Shown here piece after piece: positions 1 to 10,518 of a DNA stretch of 64,000 bases. This DNA is from Enterovibrio coralii (GTDB lineage Bacteria > Pseudomonadota > Gammaproteobacteria > Enterobacterales > Vibrionaceae): contig NZ_LNTY01000018.1 of the NCBI RefSeq assembly GCF_001559595.1, positions 18,806 through 82,805 of the forward strand. The letters run 5' to 3'. The notes under the pieces are model-generated. The model saw only the letters and a list, made by a program, of their open reading frames with translations, did not search any database and had not been told where the DNA came from. Numbering within the stretch: the first letter of the stretch is position 1; each line of letters starts with the position of its first letter. The translations under genes were made by a program, and so were the position numbers.

Positions 1-2
1 AC

Positions 3-497
3 GATGAGACTGGCGTTTGGAGTACAGATGGCTTGCCCATGCTGTATGTGCCGAGACACTTTTTCATCAACAACCACGCGGCAGTCGAAGATGCGATAGG
101 CGAGGAAGTCTATGCAGATTTGCTCTACAAAGCGGGCTATAAATCTGCTTATTTTTGGTGTGAGCAGGAAGGGGAAACGCACGGCATCTCGGGTGCCGAG
201 GTGTTTGACCATTACATGAAACGCCTATCCCAGCGCGGTTGGGGGCAGTTCTTCATTGAGCAGCTAGATGTGGCGCAAGGTACTGCCAAGGTGCGCCTAG
301 AGAATTCAGCCTTTGTTTATTACTACGGCAAGGTAAACCGCAAGGTGGACTACATGTTCACGGGTTGGTTTGCTGGTGCCATGGATCAAGTCACGGAAAG
401 TGTAGGTTTCCCAATCAAGACCGTTGCCACCCAGCTGCAAAGCGCATCAGAGGATGGGGTGGAGTTTGGCCTGTTTGAGGTGAAGCCTATCGGGTAA
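3..497 (+). CDS. DUF5943 / 4-vinyl-reductase-like protein (5' end outside window)
   Basis: The reading frame is open to the left edge, so the start lies outside the window; the first in-frame ATG at 39 falls inside conserved sequence and is not the start. About 165 residues are visible, soluble and without a signal peptide. They resemble the DUF5943/V4R-like protein encoded directly upstream of dgcA in Pseudomonas (PA5397 type, from memory). The order DUF5943-dgcA-dgcB-etf pair is the same here, so a role in dimethylglycine catabolism, perhaps as a small-molecule-binding accessory protein, is inferred. The stop at 495-497 is 63 bases before dgcA, consistent with one operon. The biochemical function is unknown. 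Confidence 0.8.
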   Translation, partial: DETGVWSTDGLPMLYVPRHFFINNHAAVEDAIGEEVYADLLYKAGYKSAYFWCEQEGETHGISGAEVFDHYMKRLSQRGWGQFFIEQLDVAQGTAKVRLENSAFVYYYGKVNRKVDYMFTGWFAGAMDQVTESVGFPIKTVATQLQSASEDGVEFGLFEVKPIG

Positions 498-560
498 TGC
501 CAAAAGGAAGCAAAAAGGCTCAGGAAAGAAGTCTGCTTCCATTGCGTATAAGGAAGTGCA

Positions 561-2620
561 ATGTCTCAGTTCGATGCGATTTTTCAGCCGCTCGCGATCA
601 ATAAGCTCACGATCCGAAACCGTGTAATTAGCACCGCGCACGCCGAGGTCTATGCGACAGAAAACGGCATGCCCACCGAGCGATATATCAAGTACTACGA
701 AGAAAAAGCCAAGGGTGGAATTGGACTCTGTGTATGTGGCGGTTCAAGCCTGTATCCATAGATAGTCCTCAAGGCTGGTGGAAGTCGGTCAACATGGCAT
801 CGGATGATGTCATTCCACATCTTCAAAACCTCGCGGATGCCATGCATAAGCATGGCGCACACATCATGATTCAGTTGACCCACATGGGACGCCGCTCTCG
901 TTGGGACGGTGGAAATTGGCCTAGCTTGATGAGCCCGAGTGGTATTCGTGAGCCAGTACACCGTGCGACCTGTAAAACCATCGAACCAGAGGAAATTTGG
1001 CGCGTGATCGATGACTTTGCCAAGGCAGTGAAGCGTGCGAAAGACGGTGGGTTAGATGGTGTTGAACTGTCCTTTGCGCACCAACATTTAGTGGATCAGT
1101 TTTGGAGCCCACGGGTGAATCGTCGCACCGATGAGTGGGGCGGAAGCTTTGAAAACCGTATGCGCTTCGGCACCGAGGTATTGAAAGCCGTACGAGCAGA
1201 AGTTGGGCGAGATTATGCAGTCGGCATTCGCATGACTGGCGATGAATTTCATCCCGATGGCCTAGACCATGAAGCGATGAAAGAGATCGCAGCTTATTAC
1301 GACAGCCTTGGCTTGATTGATTTCTTCAGTGTTGTCGGCTCAGGCTGCGACACCCACAACACCTTGGCCAATGTTATTCCCAACATGACTTATCCCCCAG
1401 AGCCTTTTATCCACTTGGCGGCTGGTATCCGAAGTGTGGTGAGCGTGCCTGTCATGCATGCGCAGAACATTAAAGATCCGGTTCAAGCAGCACGCGCACT
1501 GGAAAGCGGGTTGGTCGATTTTGTCGGTATGACAAGGGCGCACATTGCCGATCCGCACCTCATCACCAAAGTGAAGCTGGGGCAGACGGATCAAATTCGC
1601 CAATGCGTGGGAGCAAACTATTGTATCGATCGCCAGTACCAAGGCATCGATGTGTTATGCGTACAAAATGCCGCGACCTCTCGCGAGTCACACCTTCCGC
1701 ATAACATCTCTAAAACTGATGGCCCAATCCGTAAGGTTGTTGTCGTTGGTGGTGGCCCTGGCGGCATGGAAGCCGCGCGCGTATGCGCAGAGCGAGGGCA
1801 CAAGGTCACGCTATATGAAAAGGGCAGCGAACTTGGCGGACAAATCTCCTTGGCTGCTCAAGCGCCACAGCGCGAACAAATCGCAGGGATCACACGCTGG
1901 TTTGATTTAGAACTGCGTCGGTTGGGCGTCAATCTGGTGTTCGATACCGCGGCAGATGAGCAAACGATTCTAAGCGAAAACCCTGACGTCGTTGTATTGG
2001 CTGTTGGCGGTAAGCCATTTATCAATCAAATGCCTGAATGGGGTGGCGATGACGGCTTGGTGGTGTCTACGTGGGATATTTTGAGTGGTGCAGTTGAACC
2101 GGGCAAGAATGTGGTGATTTATGACACCATCTGTGAGTTTGCTGGTATGTCTGTTGCCGACTTCCTTGCAGCAAAAGGTTCTCTCGTTGAGCTGGTCACC
2201 GATGACATTAAGCCGGGTGTCGCGGTAGGCGGTACAAGTTTCCCTACTTATTACCGCAGCCTCTATGAGCGAGAAGTGATTATGACACCAGACCTCACAC
2301 TGGAGCAGGTTTACAGGGAAGGCGACAAAATCATCGCTCGTTTTGAGAACGAATACACTGGCGTTAGAGAAGAACGTGTGGTTGACCAGGTAGTGGTTGA
2401 GAATGGCGTGAGACCGGATGAGGCACTCTATTACGCGCTGAAAGATGGCGCGCGAAACAAAGGGCAGGTCGATATCAATGCGCTCTTTGCCTTTGAACCG
2501 CAACCTGCGTTTTCTGAATCCGGCGACGGTTATCTGCTCTTTAGAATTGGTGATTGCGGCGCGCCAAGAAACATCCATGCAGCCATCTACGATGCCCTGC
2601 GGATATTTAAAGATCTCTAA
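561..2620 (+). CDS. dgcA: Dimethylglycine demethylase subunit DgcA (one frameshift near 750)
   Basis: DgcA with DgcB oxidatively demethylates dimethylglycine to sarcosine in glycine betaine breakdown. The N-terminal half is an old-yellow-enzyme-like FMN TIM barrel. The C-terminal half has an FAD/NAD(P)-binding fold, with a GGGPGGMEAA dinucleotide motif near residue 390. A cysteine-rich stretch around 1600-1665 resembles the Fe-S motif of trimethylamine dehydrogenase relatives but lacks one Cys. ATG 561 follows AAGGAAG. The first 63 codons are in one frame and the rest in another: at about 745-752 one base is missing (a GG read as G would restore GGSS-L-VSIDSPQG). The remainder is intact and highly conserved, so an assembly indel is likelier than decay. 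Confidence 0.9.
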
Positions 2621-2641
2621 ATGTCTGCGAGGTAGAAGCGC

Positions 2642-4549
2642 ATGTGGTCATCAATCGTCGGCGTGGTTCTTGTCATCGCCATTGTGCTTTTCATTGTTGG
2701 GGCGTTAAAGCGGGTTCGATTGTGGCGGCGGGGCAAATCTAATCCCGTTCCCTTTGTTGCCGCTATATCGTCGATCCCAAGGCGGTATTTGGTCGATCTG
2801 CATGATGTGGTAGCAAGAGATAAAACCTTCGCCAACACCCATGTGGCAACCGCCGGAGGGTTAGTCGCGTCAGTGATATTGATGCTCGTCGTGTTTGTCT
2901 TTGGCATCGGTAATTTGGTGACGTATTCACTCATGGCACTAACGTTTGCTGGCATGGCTTACGGTGCCATGAAGGTGAAAAAGCGGAGAGACAACCCACC
3001 GTCCAACCTATCAAAAGGTAACTGGCAAAGACTGCCCTTTTCGCTGCTCGCGTTTGCAAGTTCCGGTTTTATCTTGTCAGTCTTATTATTATTCGGTGCG
3101 CACAGCGAACCTCTGGTGTTGGTCGCTTTGTGTTTGGCAGGCGTGATTTTTGGTCTTGCTGAACTCTTCTTTGGCGTATTCAGTGGCGGGCCGATGAAGC
3201 ATGCGTTTTCGGGCGCGATGCATTTAGGGTTCCACCGTCGACAAGAACGTTTTGGCGGCGGGCGTTCAACCGGATTAAAACCCATTGACCTCAATGAACA
3301 AACGCTCGGGGTGGAGAAAACCAAAGACTTTTATTGGAATCAACTGTTAGGGTTTGATGCCTGTGTGCAATGTGGTCGCTGCGAAAAGGTGTGTCCTGCG
3401 TTTGCGGCAGGTCAGCCATTGAACCCGAAAAAGCTGATTCAAGATCTGGTCGTCGGCATGGCTGGCGGCACTACCGAAAAGTATGCTGGAAGCCCTTATC
3501 CCGGAAAGCCTGACACGCCCTGTCAGGGCGCACCCGATAAACCTTTGTTTGAAGGGTTGCTTAGTGCTGATACGGTTTGGTCGTGCACAACCTGTCGCGC
3601 ATGCGTTGAAGAATGTCCCATGATGATTGAGCACGTTGATGCCATTGTCGACATGCGACGTCACCTAACGTTAGGCAAAGGGCAAACGGCAGGTAAAGGT
3701 GTCCAAGCACTCGACAATCTCATTACCACAGATAATCCAAATGGCTTTTCACCCACTAACCGCGCGAATTGGTCGGTGGATTTAAAGGTCGATCAGCTTA
3801 AAGAAGTGGGTAAAACCGATGTCTTACTTTGGGCGGGCGATGGCGCGTTTGATCTGGCGTATCAACGCACACTGCGCGCCGTGGTTTCGCTACTTCGCGC
3901 GGCGAATGTCGACTTTGCCATTCTTGGCAATGAAGAACTAGACAGTGGCGATTTAGCGCGACGCCTTGGTGACGAAGCTACATTTCAGCGACTCGCCATT
4001 GCCAATGTAAAGACGCTGAACAAGTACCAGTTCAGCTTGATTGTCACGCCCGATCCACATGCCTTCCATGTAATCAAAAATGAGTATCCCGATTTTGGTG
4101 GCAACTATGACGTGATGCATCACACCGAGTATCTCGCAAAGCTTACCGAGCAAGGAAAGCTTGCGTTCAACGAAGGGAAATCTCAGGCCGCAACCTACCA
4201 TGACCCTTGTTATCTCGGGCGATATAACGGTGGTTACGACGCGCCTCGTTACCTTCTTAATGCGATGGGTATAGAGGTAAAAGAGATGGAACGTTCAGGC
4301 TATCGCTCGCGGTGTTGTGGCGGCGGTGGCGGTGCGCCAGTCACTGATATTCCCGGTGAAAACCGTATACCTGATATGCGTATGCAAGATGTGAGAGACG
4401 TGAATGCTGAGTTGGTGGCGGTAGCCTGTCCTCAGTGTGCGGTCATGCTGGAAGGGGTTGTAATGCCAAGGCCGGAGGTGAAAGACATCGCAGTCATGTT
4501 GTTGGAGTCCTTGGCTGAGGACACTCAGTTGGAACAGAAAGTGGGATAG
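2642..4549 (+). CDS. dgcB: Dimethylglycine demethylase Fe-S subunit DgcB
   Basis: 635 residues. The N-terminus carries several hydrophobic helices (about residues 5-25, 75-105, 130-180) that anchor it in the inner membrane. Two ferredoxin-like 4Fe-4S motifs follow: CVQCGRCEKVCP near 240 and CTTCRACVEECP near 317. Two CCG-type (heterodisulfide reductase-like) segments come next, with CYLGR near 523 and CCGGGG near 558. It is expected to take electrons from DgcA and pass them towards the flavoprotein pair or the quinone pool. It begins 21 bases after dgcA and ends 9 bases before the flavoprotein gene. The frame is intact throughout. Confidence 0.9.
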   Translation: MWSSIVGVVLVIAIVLFIVGALKRVRLWRRGKSNPVPFVAAISSIPRRYLVDLHDVVARDKTFANTHVATAGGLVASVILMLVVFVFGIGNLVTYSLMALTFAGMAYGAMKVKKRRDNPPSNLSKGNWQRLPFSLLAFASSGFILSVLLLFGAHSEPLVLVALCLAGVIFGLAELFFGVFSGGPMKHAFSGAMHLGFHRRQERFGGGRSTGLKPIDLNEQTLGVEKTKDFYWNQLLGFDACVQCGRCEKVCPAFAAGQPLNPKKLIQDLVVGMAGGTTEKYAGSPYPGKPDTPCQGAPDKPLFEGLLSADTVWSCTTCRACVEECPMMIEHVDAIVDMRRHLTLGKGQTAGKGVQALDNLITTDNPNGFSPTNRANWSVDLKVDQLKEVGKTDVLLWAGDGAFDLAYQRTLRAVVSLLRAANVDFAILGNEELDSGDLARRLGDEATFQRLAIANVKTLNKYQFSLIVTPDPHAFHVIKNEYPDFGGNYDVMHHTEYLAKLTEQGKLAFNEGKSQAATYHDPCYLGRYNGGYDAPRYLLNAMGIEVKEMERSGYRSRCCGGGGGAPVTDIPGENRIPDMRMQDVRDVNAELVAVACPQCAVMLEGVVMPRPEVKDIAVMLLESLAEDTQLEQKVG

Positions 4550-4558
4550 GGGGCAAAA

Positions 4559-5766
4559 ATGAACGAGATTTTACGGCGAGACCCCCGAAAAGAACGCATC
4601 GTAAGAAATCGTCTGCATCCGGCGTTTGATGAGGTATCTGCCGCTTCCAATCTGTTGGCGGGCGGGATAAACCGAAAAGATCCGCATCATATTGGCACTC
4701 TCAGTGCTGAAGGCATCAAGCGTATTGATCGCTCTGGTGCCGCCATTGCGAAAGGTATGGCGAAACAAAGCAAGAAAACCGTTTACCGCTTCAGGCCGTC
4801 GAATCACCAGAGGCATATATCGTCGTATTTTCCGATGCAGACTCCGAGAGACTCACCGTTTTGGATAAAGACATGCTGGGGTTGGCGCATCAATTCGCGA
4901 GTGCGAACTCTGTGTCGACGGCGGTCTTGTTTATCTCGCTTTATCCGCGAAGCGATGACTTTTCCGCTGCCGGGGCGAATCGCGTCCTTACCCTCATCAA
5001 TGAAGACTATTCGCCAGAGATGTGGCTTTCTCATCTCTTGGGGATTGAGGAGAGCTTGAATCCAAAACATTGGATTTTTGCCGATGGCACCTTGTGTGGC
5101 AGTGATTTAGCAAGAAGGTTGGCGGTTAAACTCAATGAGCGACCTGTTACGCGCGGAAAATACTATGCAGAAGGCAGGATCAATTGCGGTTCTGGTGATG
5201 TGTCAAAAAGCGTAGAACGCGAGGTTACAAAGATCCTGTTGGTCGAAGAACAAGTGGCCGATCCAATTGCTGGGTTTACGACAGAAGCGGAGCCGCTTCC
5301 ATCAATGGAAGAGATGGCGGTGAAGCGAGATATTGACGATCTTGGCCAAGTGGCGGTAGATCCCGCCAATATTCCTCTCGCAGAAACACGCTTTATTCTC
5401 TCTGCGGGTAACGGTGTCCGTAATTGGGCCTTGTTCCATCAGTGTGCGAAAACACTGGGTGCGACGGAAGGAGCAAGCCGTGTTGCCGTCGATAATGGCT
5501 ACATGCCAAGAGCGACGCAAGTGGGCGCGACAGGCACTTATGTGAATGCCAAAGTATATATCGCCGTAGGTATTTCCGGAGCAATCCAACATCTTCAGGG
5601 CATGACCCACTGTGACACCGTCATTGCGATCAACGCGGATCCTAATTGTGACATGGTGAAGCGGGCGGATCTGAGTGTGATTGCCGATAGCAGCGACGTG
5701 ATGCAGGCTCTGATCAATGTGATGGGTGGCACCAACGCAGAGGAGGCATTTGATGATGTCGGGTAA
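4559..5766 (+). CDS. etfA: Electron transfer flavoprotein alpha (FixB) subunit of the dgc operon (frameshift near 4776)
   Basis: The C-terminal third is a typical EtfA/FixB FAD-binding domain (SAGNGVRNW, VGATGTYV, GISGAIQHLQG and NADPNCDMVKRADL segments). The N-terminus has the extra charged region, with an IKRIDRSGA stretch, seen in the Pseudomonas homologue beside dgcB. It should carry electrons from methyl-group oxidation. ATG 4559 follows a GGGGG run. The frame breaks at the A4 run 4775-4778; one more A would join the two parts as SKKNRLPLQ and restore one protein of about 403 residues. It overlaps the start of the beta subunit by 14 bases. Confidence 0.87.
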
Positions 5767-6526
5767 TAAAACCTTGGTGCTGGTATCCGAAGGACTGCAC
5801 CCGCTTTCATCTCGTGCAAGGCGCGCCGAAGGCGATGCTAGAGCGCTGGAAATGGCGCTTCAACAAGATGACTCGCTTGAGGTTGTCTTTGCTGGTGATG
5901 CTTCGTCGGCAGCACTCAGAGAATACTTGGGCATGGGACTCAAAAAGCTCAATGTTCTTTCTGTGTCAGACAATGCCGACTATGCAAAGGCTTTGTCTGT
6001 TTACGCAAAGCAAGGTCAATTCTCGGTGATACTTTGCGGTGCAAGAGCCGAACACGGTGAGTCCTCCGGTATGGTGCCTTATATCGTTGGAGAGGCGGTA
6101 GGGGCTGCAATAGTCCCGGAAGTGGTTGGTGTGCTTACGCAATCAGATAGCCACGTTGAAGTGCTACAAGCGTTAGCGGGCGGGCAACGAAGAAAGCTTC
6201 GTGTCAGCTTGCCTGCGGTGCTGATTGCCAGTGCGTCTGCTCCCGCACCAAGGCAAAGTGCTTTTACGGTGGCACGCGATGGAGTCATCAACGTTTGGGA
6301 AGTGAAAGCTGAAACGGATACGGCGAAAGAGAGTTGGCAGTGGCACGCCGCGAAAAAGCGTCCCAAGCGCACCAAAGCAGTGGCTGCCAATGCCTCGAGT
6401 CGAGACCGTTTCCTCGCAGCGACCGCTGCGCAAGCATCGTCAGGCGGCACTGTTCTTAGCAATGTCTCTGCACAAGAGGGGGCAGAGGCAATCATTGCTC
6501 AGCTCAAAAAAGACGGGGTACTGTAG
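5753..6526 (+). CDS. etfB: Electron transfer flavoprotein beta (FixA-like) subunit
   Basis: About 257 residues, the partner of the upstream FixB-like subunit. EtfB-type features include the LRVSLPAVLIASASAPAPRQS stretch, the acidic/Gly-rich nucleotide-binding part with GESSGMVPYIVGEAVG, and a lysine-rich linker. It resembles the divergent EtfB of the Pseudomonas dgc cluster more than housekeeping EtfB. AGGAGG at 5741-5746 points to ATG 5753 or 5756; longer in-frame starts upstream lie inside etfA and are less likely. It is the last gene of the operon, and its stop codon lies in a perfect hairpin. Confidence 0.87.
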   Translation: MMSGNKTLVLVSEGLHPLSSRARRAEGDARALEMALQQDDSLEVVFAGDASSAALREYLGMGLKKLNVLSVSDNADYAKALSVYAKQGQFSVILCGARAEHGESSGMVPYIVGEAVGAAIVPEVVGVLTQSDSHVEVLQALAGGQRRKLRVSLPAVLIASASAPAPRQSAFTVARDGVINVWEVKAETDTAKESWQWHAAKKRPKRTKAVAANASSRDRFLAATAAQASSGGTVLSNVSAQEGAEAIIAQLKKDGVL

Positions 6527-6544
6527 CTTAGTGCTACAGTACCC
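6516..6544. terminator. 11-bp perfect hairpin at the end of the dgc-etf operon
   Basis: Arms GGGTACTGTAG (6516-6526) and CTACAGTACCC (6534-6544) flank a 7-base loop. The left arm includes the etfB stop codon. There is no T-run, so it may be an RNA 3' stabiliser or a factor-dependent terminator between the convergent operon and secreted-protein gene. Confidence 0.6.
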
Positions 6545-6560
6545 ACATTGATAAACCGCA

Positions 6561-8305
6561 TTAGTCAGTGACGGTACATTGATATCTCGTGTCTGTTTCA
6601 GTCTTCGTTTTCAAACCATCACCGATACAGAAGGTTGACGTGATAGAGAGCTGACAGCTCGCTTGCCCTTTATCATCCATGGTGATTTTGCCGCTATAGG
6701 AGTAATTAAGCGGGGTGCCATAAGTGGTGCCATGATAGCAGTAGCTGAGTACAGTTGACGAACCAGAGAACGAGACTTCTTTCAGTGTCTTGGTCTCTGC
6801 AATACCTATATTTCCTTGATACTCAGCCCCATTGTTAGGACCGCCACTGACGCTTTTCTTGCCACCTAGCTCTGAATCCCATGCAAGTGTGCCGCTGGCT
6901 TTGCTGCTACCAGCTGCAATGAAGTAGCTTCGGCTTTATTACAACGAATACCTAAGTAAGACCAGAAGCCACTCTTGCCCGCATAGGCGTAAAGAGTATT
7001 TTTTCCACCACAGGTAAAGGAAGACTCATCGTTGTCGTTGATGGTCGCCGTGCCTGACTTGAGATCAGTTTTGTCATCTTTGATCCAAGCATCGAGTGAA
7101 AATGTCTCGTTGTTTTCGTCATCACTGTCATCTGTCGTCGGAACGACAACTTGTATGTCATCTTCACCCGGCGGAATGGTCACTTTCACGCCAGAGTCGT
7201 TCAGCGTGATATCTTCGCTGCTGCTCCCGTATTTCACTTTCACGTTGGTACTGTAATCGCTGCCTGCCGTGGCGGTACCATTCTTCAACGCCAAAATGAC
7301 TTCTTTGCTGGCTTTCAACTCCTTGTCAAAGTTGACCGTGAAGGTGGCGTCTTGGCCTTCCGTTACTGTGTCACCCGATACACCCGTCACCTCGACAATA
7401 GTTTCGCTTGGGAAAACCGTCGAGTCATAGCAATTATGTGTCTCTTGCGTATTGGTCGCCATCGCACTGATGCGGTTTGGGAACAAGCCGACTGAGACTT
7501 TTTCGCCGGTGGTTGGGTTCAGGCGCCATAGCCAAGTAGTATTAACATTACCGGTGACGTTCTGGTTTTTCGCTGCCACAAGAATTTGGTTGTTTTGATC
7601 CAGCGTCGCCGCGGTAACAAAATCGATAAAGTGGAAGGCAGGGAATTTCACCGACACCGGATTGGTGGACGTGTCCAGTTCGTACGTGCGGTTGTTAGTA
7701 ATGAACAGCAGTTTGTTGTTGTAAAAAACAAAGTCGCCCCAACTCGTAAAGCCGCCAGCCTTGATGCCGTTGTCAAAATCGCCGAGCACTGTGGTTGAAC
7801 CGTCGGATGTGTTGATGGTGAACACGCTGTTTTGATCGGAGGCGACAAGTGAGTTGGATGACGGATCAAACGCCATTCGATAGACGTTTTTACCGACGTT
7901 TCCTACAACCACATTCTGGTTTGAGCTGTGATCATAGTAGGCAAGCTGATTGGTAAAGCTTTTCGAGGCGTGAAAGTCTAGGCTCTTGAACTCTTCACTG
8001 GTGACATCAGCTTCCAAGCCTTCAACATGGTAGGCTTCGGGTCTTGGTACGCTCACATAGTAGGTACGGTTGTTGACTTTGTCGTACGCCATGGCTGATG
8101 AGCTGAAAAGTGATTTGGATTCTTTTACTGCCCGCTCTTTTCCGACGTAAACACCAGTGAGCTTTTTGTCTTCTTGCAGATCAATCAAAAAACCGACGTG
8201 ACCTCGTCCTGCATTCATCGAATACACATTCCCGATGCAATTCGCATAAGCCCCAGCGGATGTAACAGATGCAAGAATGAAACTGGCGAGTATCCGTTTT
8301 TTCAT
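6561..8305 (-). CDS. Secreted propeller-like + Calx-beta protein, paralogue A (frameshift near 6928)
   Basis: The N-terminus has a signal peptide (MKKRILAS...AYAN). Then come about 290 residues of repeated blade-like segments (MAYD..YYVS, LAYYD, MAFDP..LVASD, LLFITNNRTYELD, WLWRLNPTTGEK) that suggest a beta-propeller. Next is a Calx-beta domain (about 325-430) with acidic Ca2+-binding stretches and TATINDNDE. In the main frame the protein stops at 6866. Reading the neighbouring frame from about 6928 to a TAA at 6561-6563 restores a C-terminal domain like that of paralogue B (YCYHGT, PLNYSYSGKI, CQLS, FCIGDG), so one base is missing near 6925-6932. Nearly identical to B over the first 330 residues. 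The function is unknown; calcium-dependent adhesion or binding is possible. Confidence 0.75.
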
Positions 8306-8735
8306 AAAACTTTCCTTTATTTATGTCCTTGGGTTTGAAGCTTCAGAGAGCTTAAATCCGTCAAAAAAAGGAAGTGAGTCTCGTCAATGAGACATGGTTT
8401 ATATTAGTGCATTCTTACTTTCTTAAATTAAGCCTTATTGTTGAATTAGTAAGACTTTCACGATGGGAGGACATTCTGTATAGCAGATGTAACCTAGGTT
8501 GATTCTCATATGTAAGAACCTCTGAAAATTAGAAGCTTAGAAATCCAGACGGAAGATGTATTTGTGGAGACAGGTTAAATAGACATGTCTTTGCTATAGG
8601 TCTTGCAAATCATGCGATTGGTGTTTGCATGAGTAGGTGTGGGGCTTTGTCTGACATGGCAGAGTGAAAGGCACTGATAGCCATTTAGCTAATCATTGCT
8701 CAGGTTTGGAAAGACAGCGTCACTTGATTTCAAAG
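8306..8735. other. Intergenic region upstream of paralogue A
   Basis: About 430 AT-rich bases with no credible gene. The part next to paralogue A (8306-8460) is clearly homologous to the region upstream of paralogue B and holds the GTCTC-N6-GAGAC palindrome and a TATAAA-like -10 on the minus strand. Nothing recognisable was seen in 8460-8735. Confidence 0.55.
8378..8393. promoter_or_regulatory. GTCTC-N6-GAGAC palindrome upstream of paralogue A
   Basis: GTCTC 8378-8382, spacer GTCAAT, GAGAC 8389-8393; it lies 72 bases upstream of the start codon at 8305. On the minus strand it sits just downstream of an AATATAAACC stretch that could be a -10, so it may cover the transcription start as an operator. 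The same element occurs upstream of paralogues B, C and D. Confidence 0.5.
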
Positions 8736-8739
8736 ATTT

Positions 8740-8762
8740 GCTCCCTCGTTTAGCGAGGGAGC
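8740..8762 (-). terminator. Hairpin terminator of paralogue B
   Basis: Arms GCTCCCTCG (8740-8748) and CGAGGGAGC (8754-8762) with a 5-base loop, 16 bases past the B stop codon at 8779-8781. The T-tract on the minus strand is poor (AAATCTTTG), but the GC-rich 9-bp stem is convincing. Confidence 0.7.
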
Positions 8763-8778
8763 ATTTTTGTCGTGGTGA

Positions 8779-10518
8779 CTAGTTACAACTGGTACTTGTC
8801 GCGACTTTTCTGACACGGTTATCTGCACCATCACAGAAATCGTAATTCAGGCGCAAGTAGCACTGTTGGGTGCCATCCTCTTTGATCGTGATGGTACCGC
8901 TATACACATAAGACAATGGCGTTCCTCGAACGTCACCGTGATAACAGCGGTCCCGAACCACAGAGCTACCGTTTACGGTGAGCGTTTTCAAGGTTTTCAC
9001 CTCAGTGACACCAACATAACCTCTGATGCCGCCGTTGTAGCGGTTGTAGTCGGTTGTTGAGTTGCTGCCGTAGTCTGTCGTCCAGCTTACGCGGGTGTGC
9101 CTTGCGGAGCTGTGATACAGACCGGCAGCGTTAAAGTAAACATCCGATTTGCCACAATCCACACCAAAGTATGACCATGCGCCATCACCACCAGCAGACA
9201 TTTGAAGCACAACGCCTGTGCTACATGCACCTTTCGGCTCATCATTGTCATTGATTGTTGCCGTCCCTGAGGCCTTGTCGCTTTGATCGTCTTTGATCCA
9301 TGCTTCCAATGAGAAGGTTTCGTTGTTCTCATCGTCATCATCATCGATCGTTGCCACCACGACTTGTATGCTGCTGACGCCAGGTGGGATCGTCACTTTA
9401 ACGCCAGTGCTGTTTAGCGTGACGTTTTCGCTGTCATCGCCATATTTGACTGTTACGGCAGCGCGGAAGTCTGCCCCCTCTGTTGCTGTGCCATTTTTCA
9501 ATGCGAGGGTGACTTCTTTGCTTGCTTTCAATTCTTTGTCGAAATTGACTGTAAATGTGGCGTTTTGACCTTCTGTAACGGTGTCGCCAGATACACCCGT
9601 CACTTCGACAATGGTTTCGCTCGGAAATACCGTCGAGTCATAACAGTTGTGTGTCTCTTGCGTGTTGGTTGCCATCGCACTGATGCGATTTGGGAACAGG
9701 CCTACGGAAACTTTCTCGCCAGTGGTTGGGTTCAAGCGCCACAGCCAAGTGCTGTTGGTGTTACCAGTTACGTTCTGATTTTTTGCTGCCACGAGAATTT
9801 GGTTGTTTTGGTCCAGCGTTGCCGCGGTGACAAAATCGATAAAGTGGAAGGCAGGAAATTTTACTGATACTGGATTGGTCGAGGTATCCAATTCATACGT
9901 ACGGTTGTTAGTAATGAACAGCAGCTTGTTGTTGTAAAACACAAAGTCGCCCCAGCTGGTAAAACCGCCAGCCTTGATGCCGTTGTCAAAGTCACCGAGT
10001 GCGGTTGTTGAGCCGTCTGATGTGCTGATGGTGAAGACGCTGCTTTGATCTGAGGCGATCAGCGAATTGGATGACGGATCAAACGCCATGCGATAAACGT
10101 TTTTACCTATGTTTCCTACGATCACATTTTGGTTTGAACCATGATCATAGTAGGCAAGCTGATTGGTAAAGCTTTTTGAAGCGTGGAAGTCTAGGCTCTT
10201 GAACTCCTCAGTCGTGACATCTGAAGCTAAGCCTTCTACATGGTAGGTTTCTGGTCTCGGGACACTCACGTAATAAGTTCGGTTGTTGACTTTGTCATAC
10301 GCCATAGCGGACGAGCTGAAAAGCGATCTGGATTCTTTCAGCGCACGGTCTTTTCCGACATAAACACCAGTGAGCTTTTTGTCTTCTTGCAGATCAATCA
10401 AAAATCCCACATGACCACGGCCCGCATTCATCGAATACACATTACCGATGCAATTCGCATAAGCCCCAGCGGATGTTACAGATGCAAGAATGAGACTGGC
10501 GAGTATCCGTTTTTTCAT
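8779..10518 (-). CDS. Secreted propeller-like + Calx-beta protein, paralogue B (intact)
   Basis: 579 residues; the intact reference copy of the family. Signal peptide (1-21), a Cys in NCIGNVYSMNAGRG, propeller-like repeats to about 315, and a linker with ETHNCYDSTVFPSE. The Calx-beta domain (about 325-430) has VTEGQNATFTVNF, DDDDENNETFSL and TATINDNDE. The C-terminal domain of about 145 residues carries several Cys (RCYHGD, QQCYLRLNYDFCDG, TSCN) that probably form disulfides. ATG 10518 follows AAGGAAAG on the minus strand. It is a tandem duplicate of A, with many synonymous differences, so the copies are under purifying selection or old. Extracellular or surface localisation is inferred; no sorting signal was seen. 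Confidence 0.85.
   Translation of the reverse strand: MKKRILASLILASVTSAGAYANCIGNVYSMNAGRGHVGFLIDLQEDKKLTGVYVGKDRALKESRSLFSSSAMAYDKVNNRTYYVSVPRPETYHVEGLASDVTTEEFKSLDFHASKSFTNQLAYYDHGSNQNVIVGNIGKNVYRMAFDPSSNSLIASDQSSVFTISTSDGSTTALGDFDNGIKAGGFTSWGDFVFYNNKLLFITNNRTYELDTSTNPVSVKFPAFHFIDFVTAATLDQNNQILVAAKNQNVTGNTNSTWLWRLNPTTGEKVSVGLFPNRISAMATNTQETHNCYDSTVFPSETIVEVTGVSGDTVTEGQNATFTVNFDKELKASKEVTLALKNGTATEGADFRAAVTVKYGDDSENVTLNSTGVKVTIPPGVSSIQVVVATIDDDDDENNETFSLEAWIKDDQSDKASGTATINDNDEPKGACSTGVVLQMSAGGDGAWSYFGVDCGKSDVYFNAAGLYHSSARHTRVSWTTDYGSNSTTDYNRYNGGIRGYVGVTEVKTLKTLTVNGSSVVRDRCYHGDVRGTPLSYVYSGTITIKEDGTQQCYLRLNYDFCDGADNRVRKVATSTSCN

Noticed and set aside
4571..4816. Minus-strand open frames over the dgc-etf genes and similar shadow frames elsewhere
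   Set aside because: Antisense to conserved genes, no ribosome sites, no family resemblance.
6866..8305. Paralogue A as a complete shorter protein
   Set aside because: The neighbouring frame to 6561 encodes a C-terminal domain matching paralogue B, so the short frame is an indel effect.
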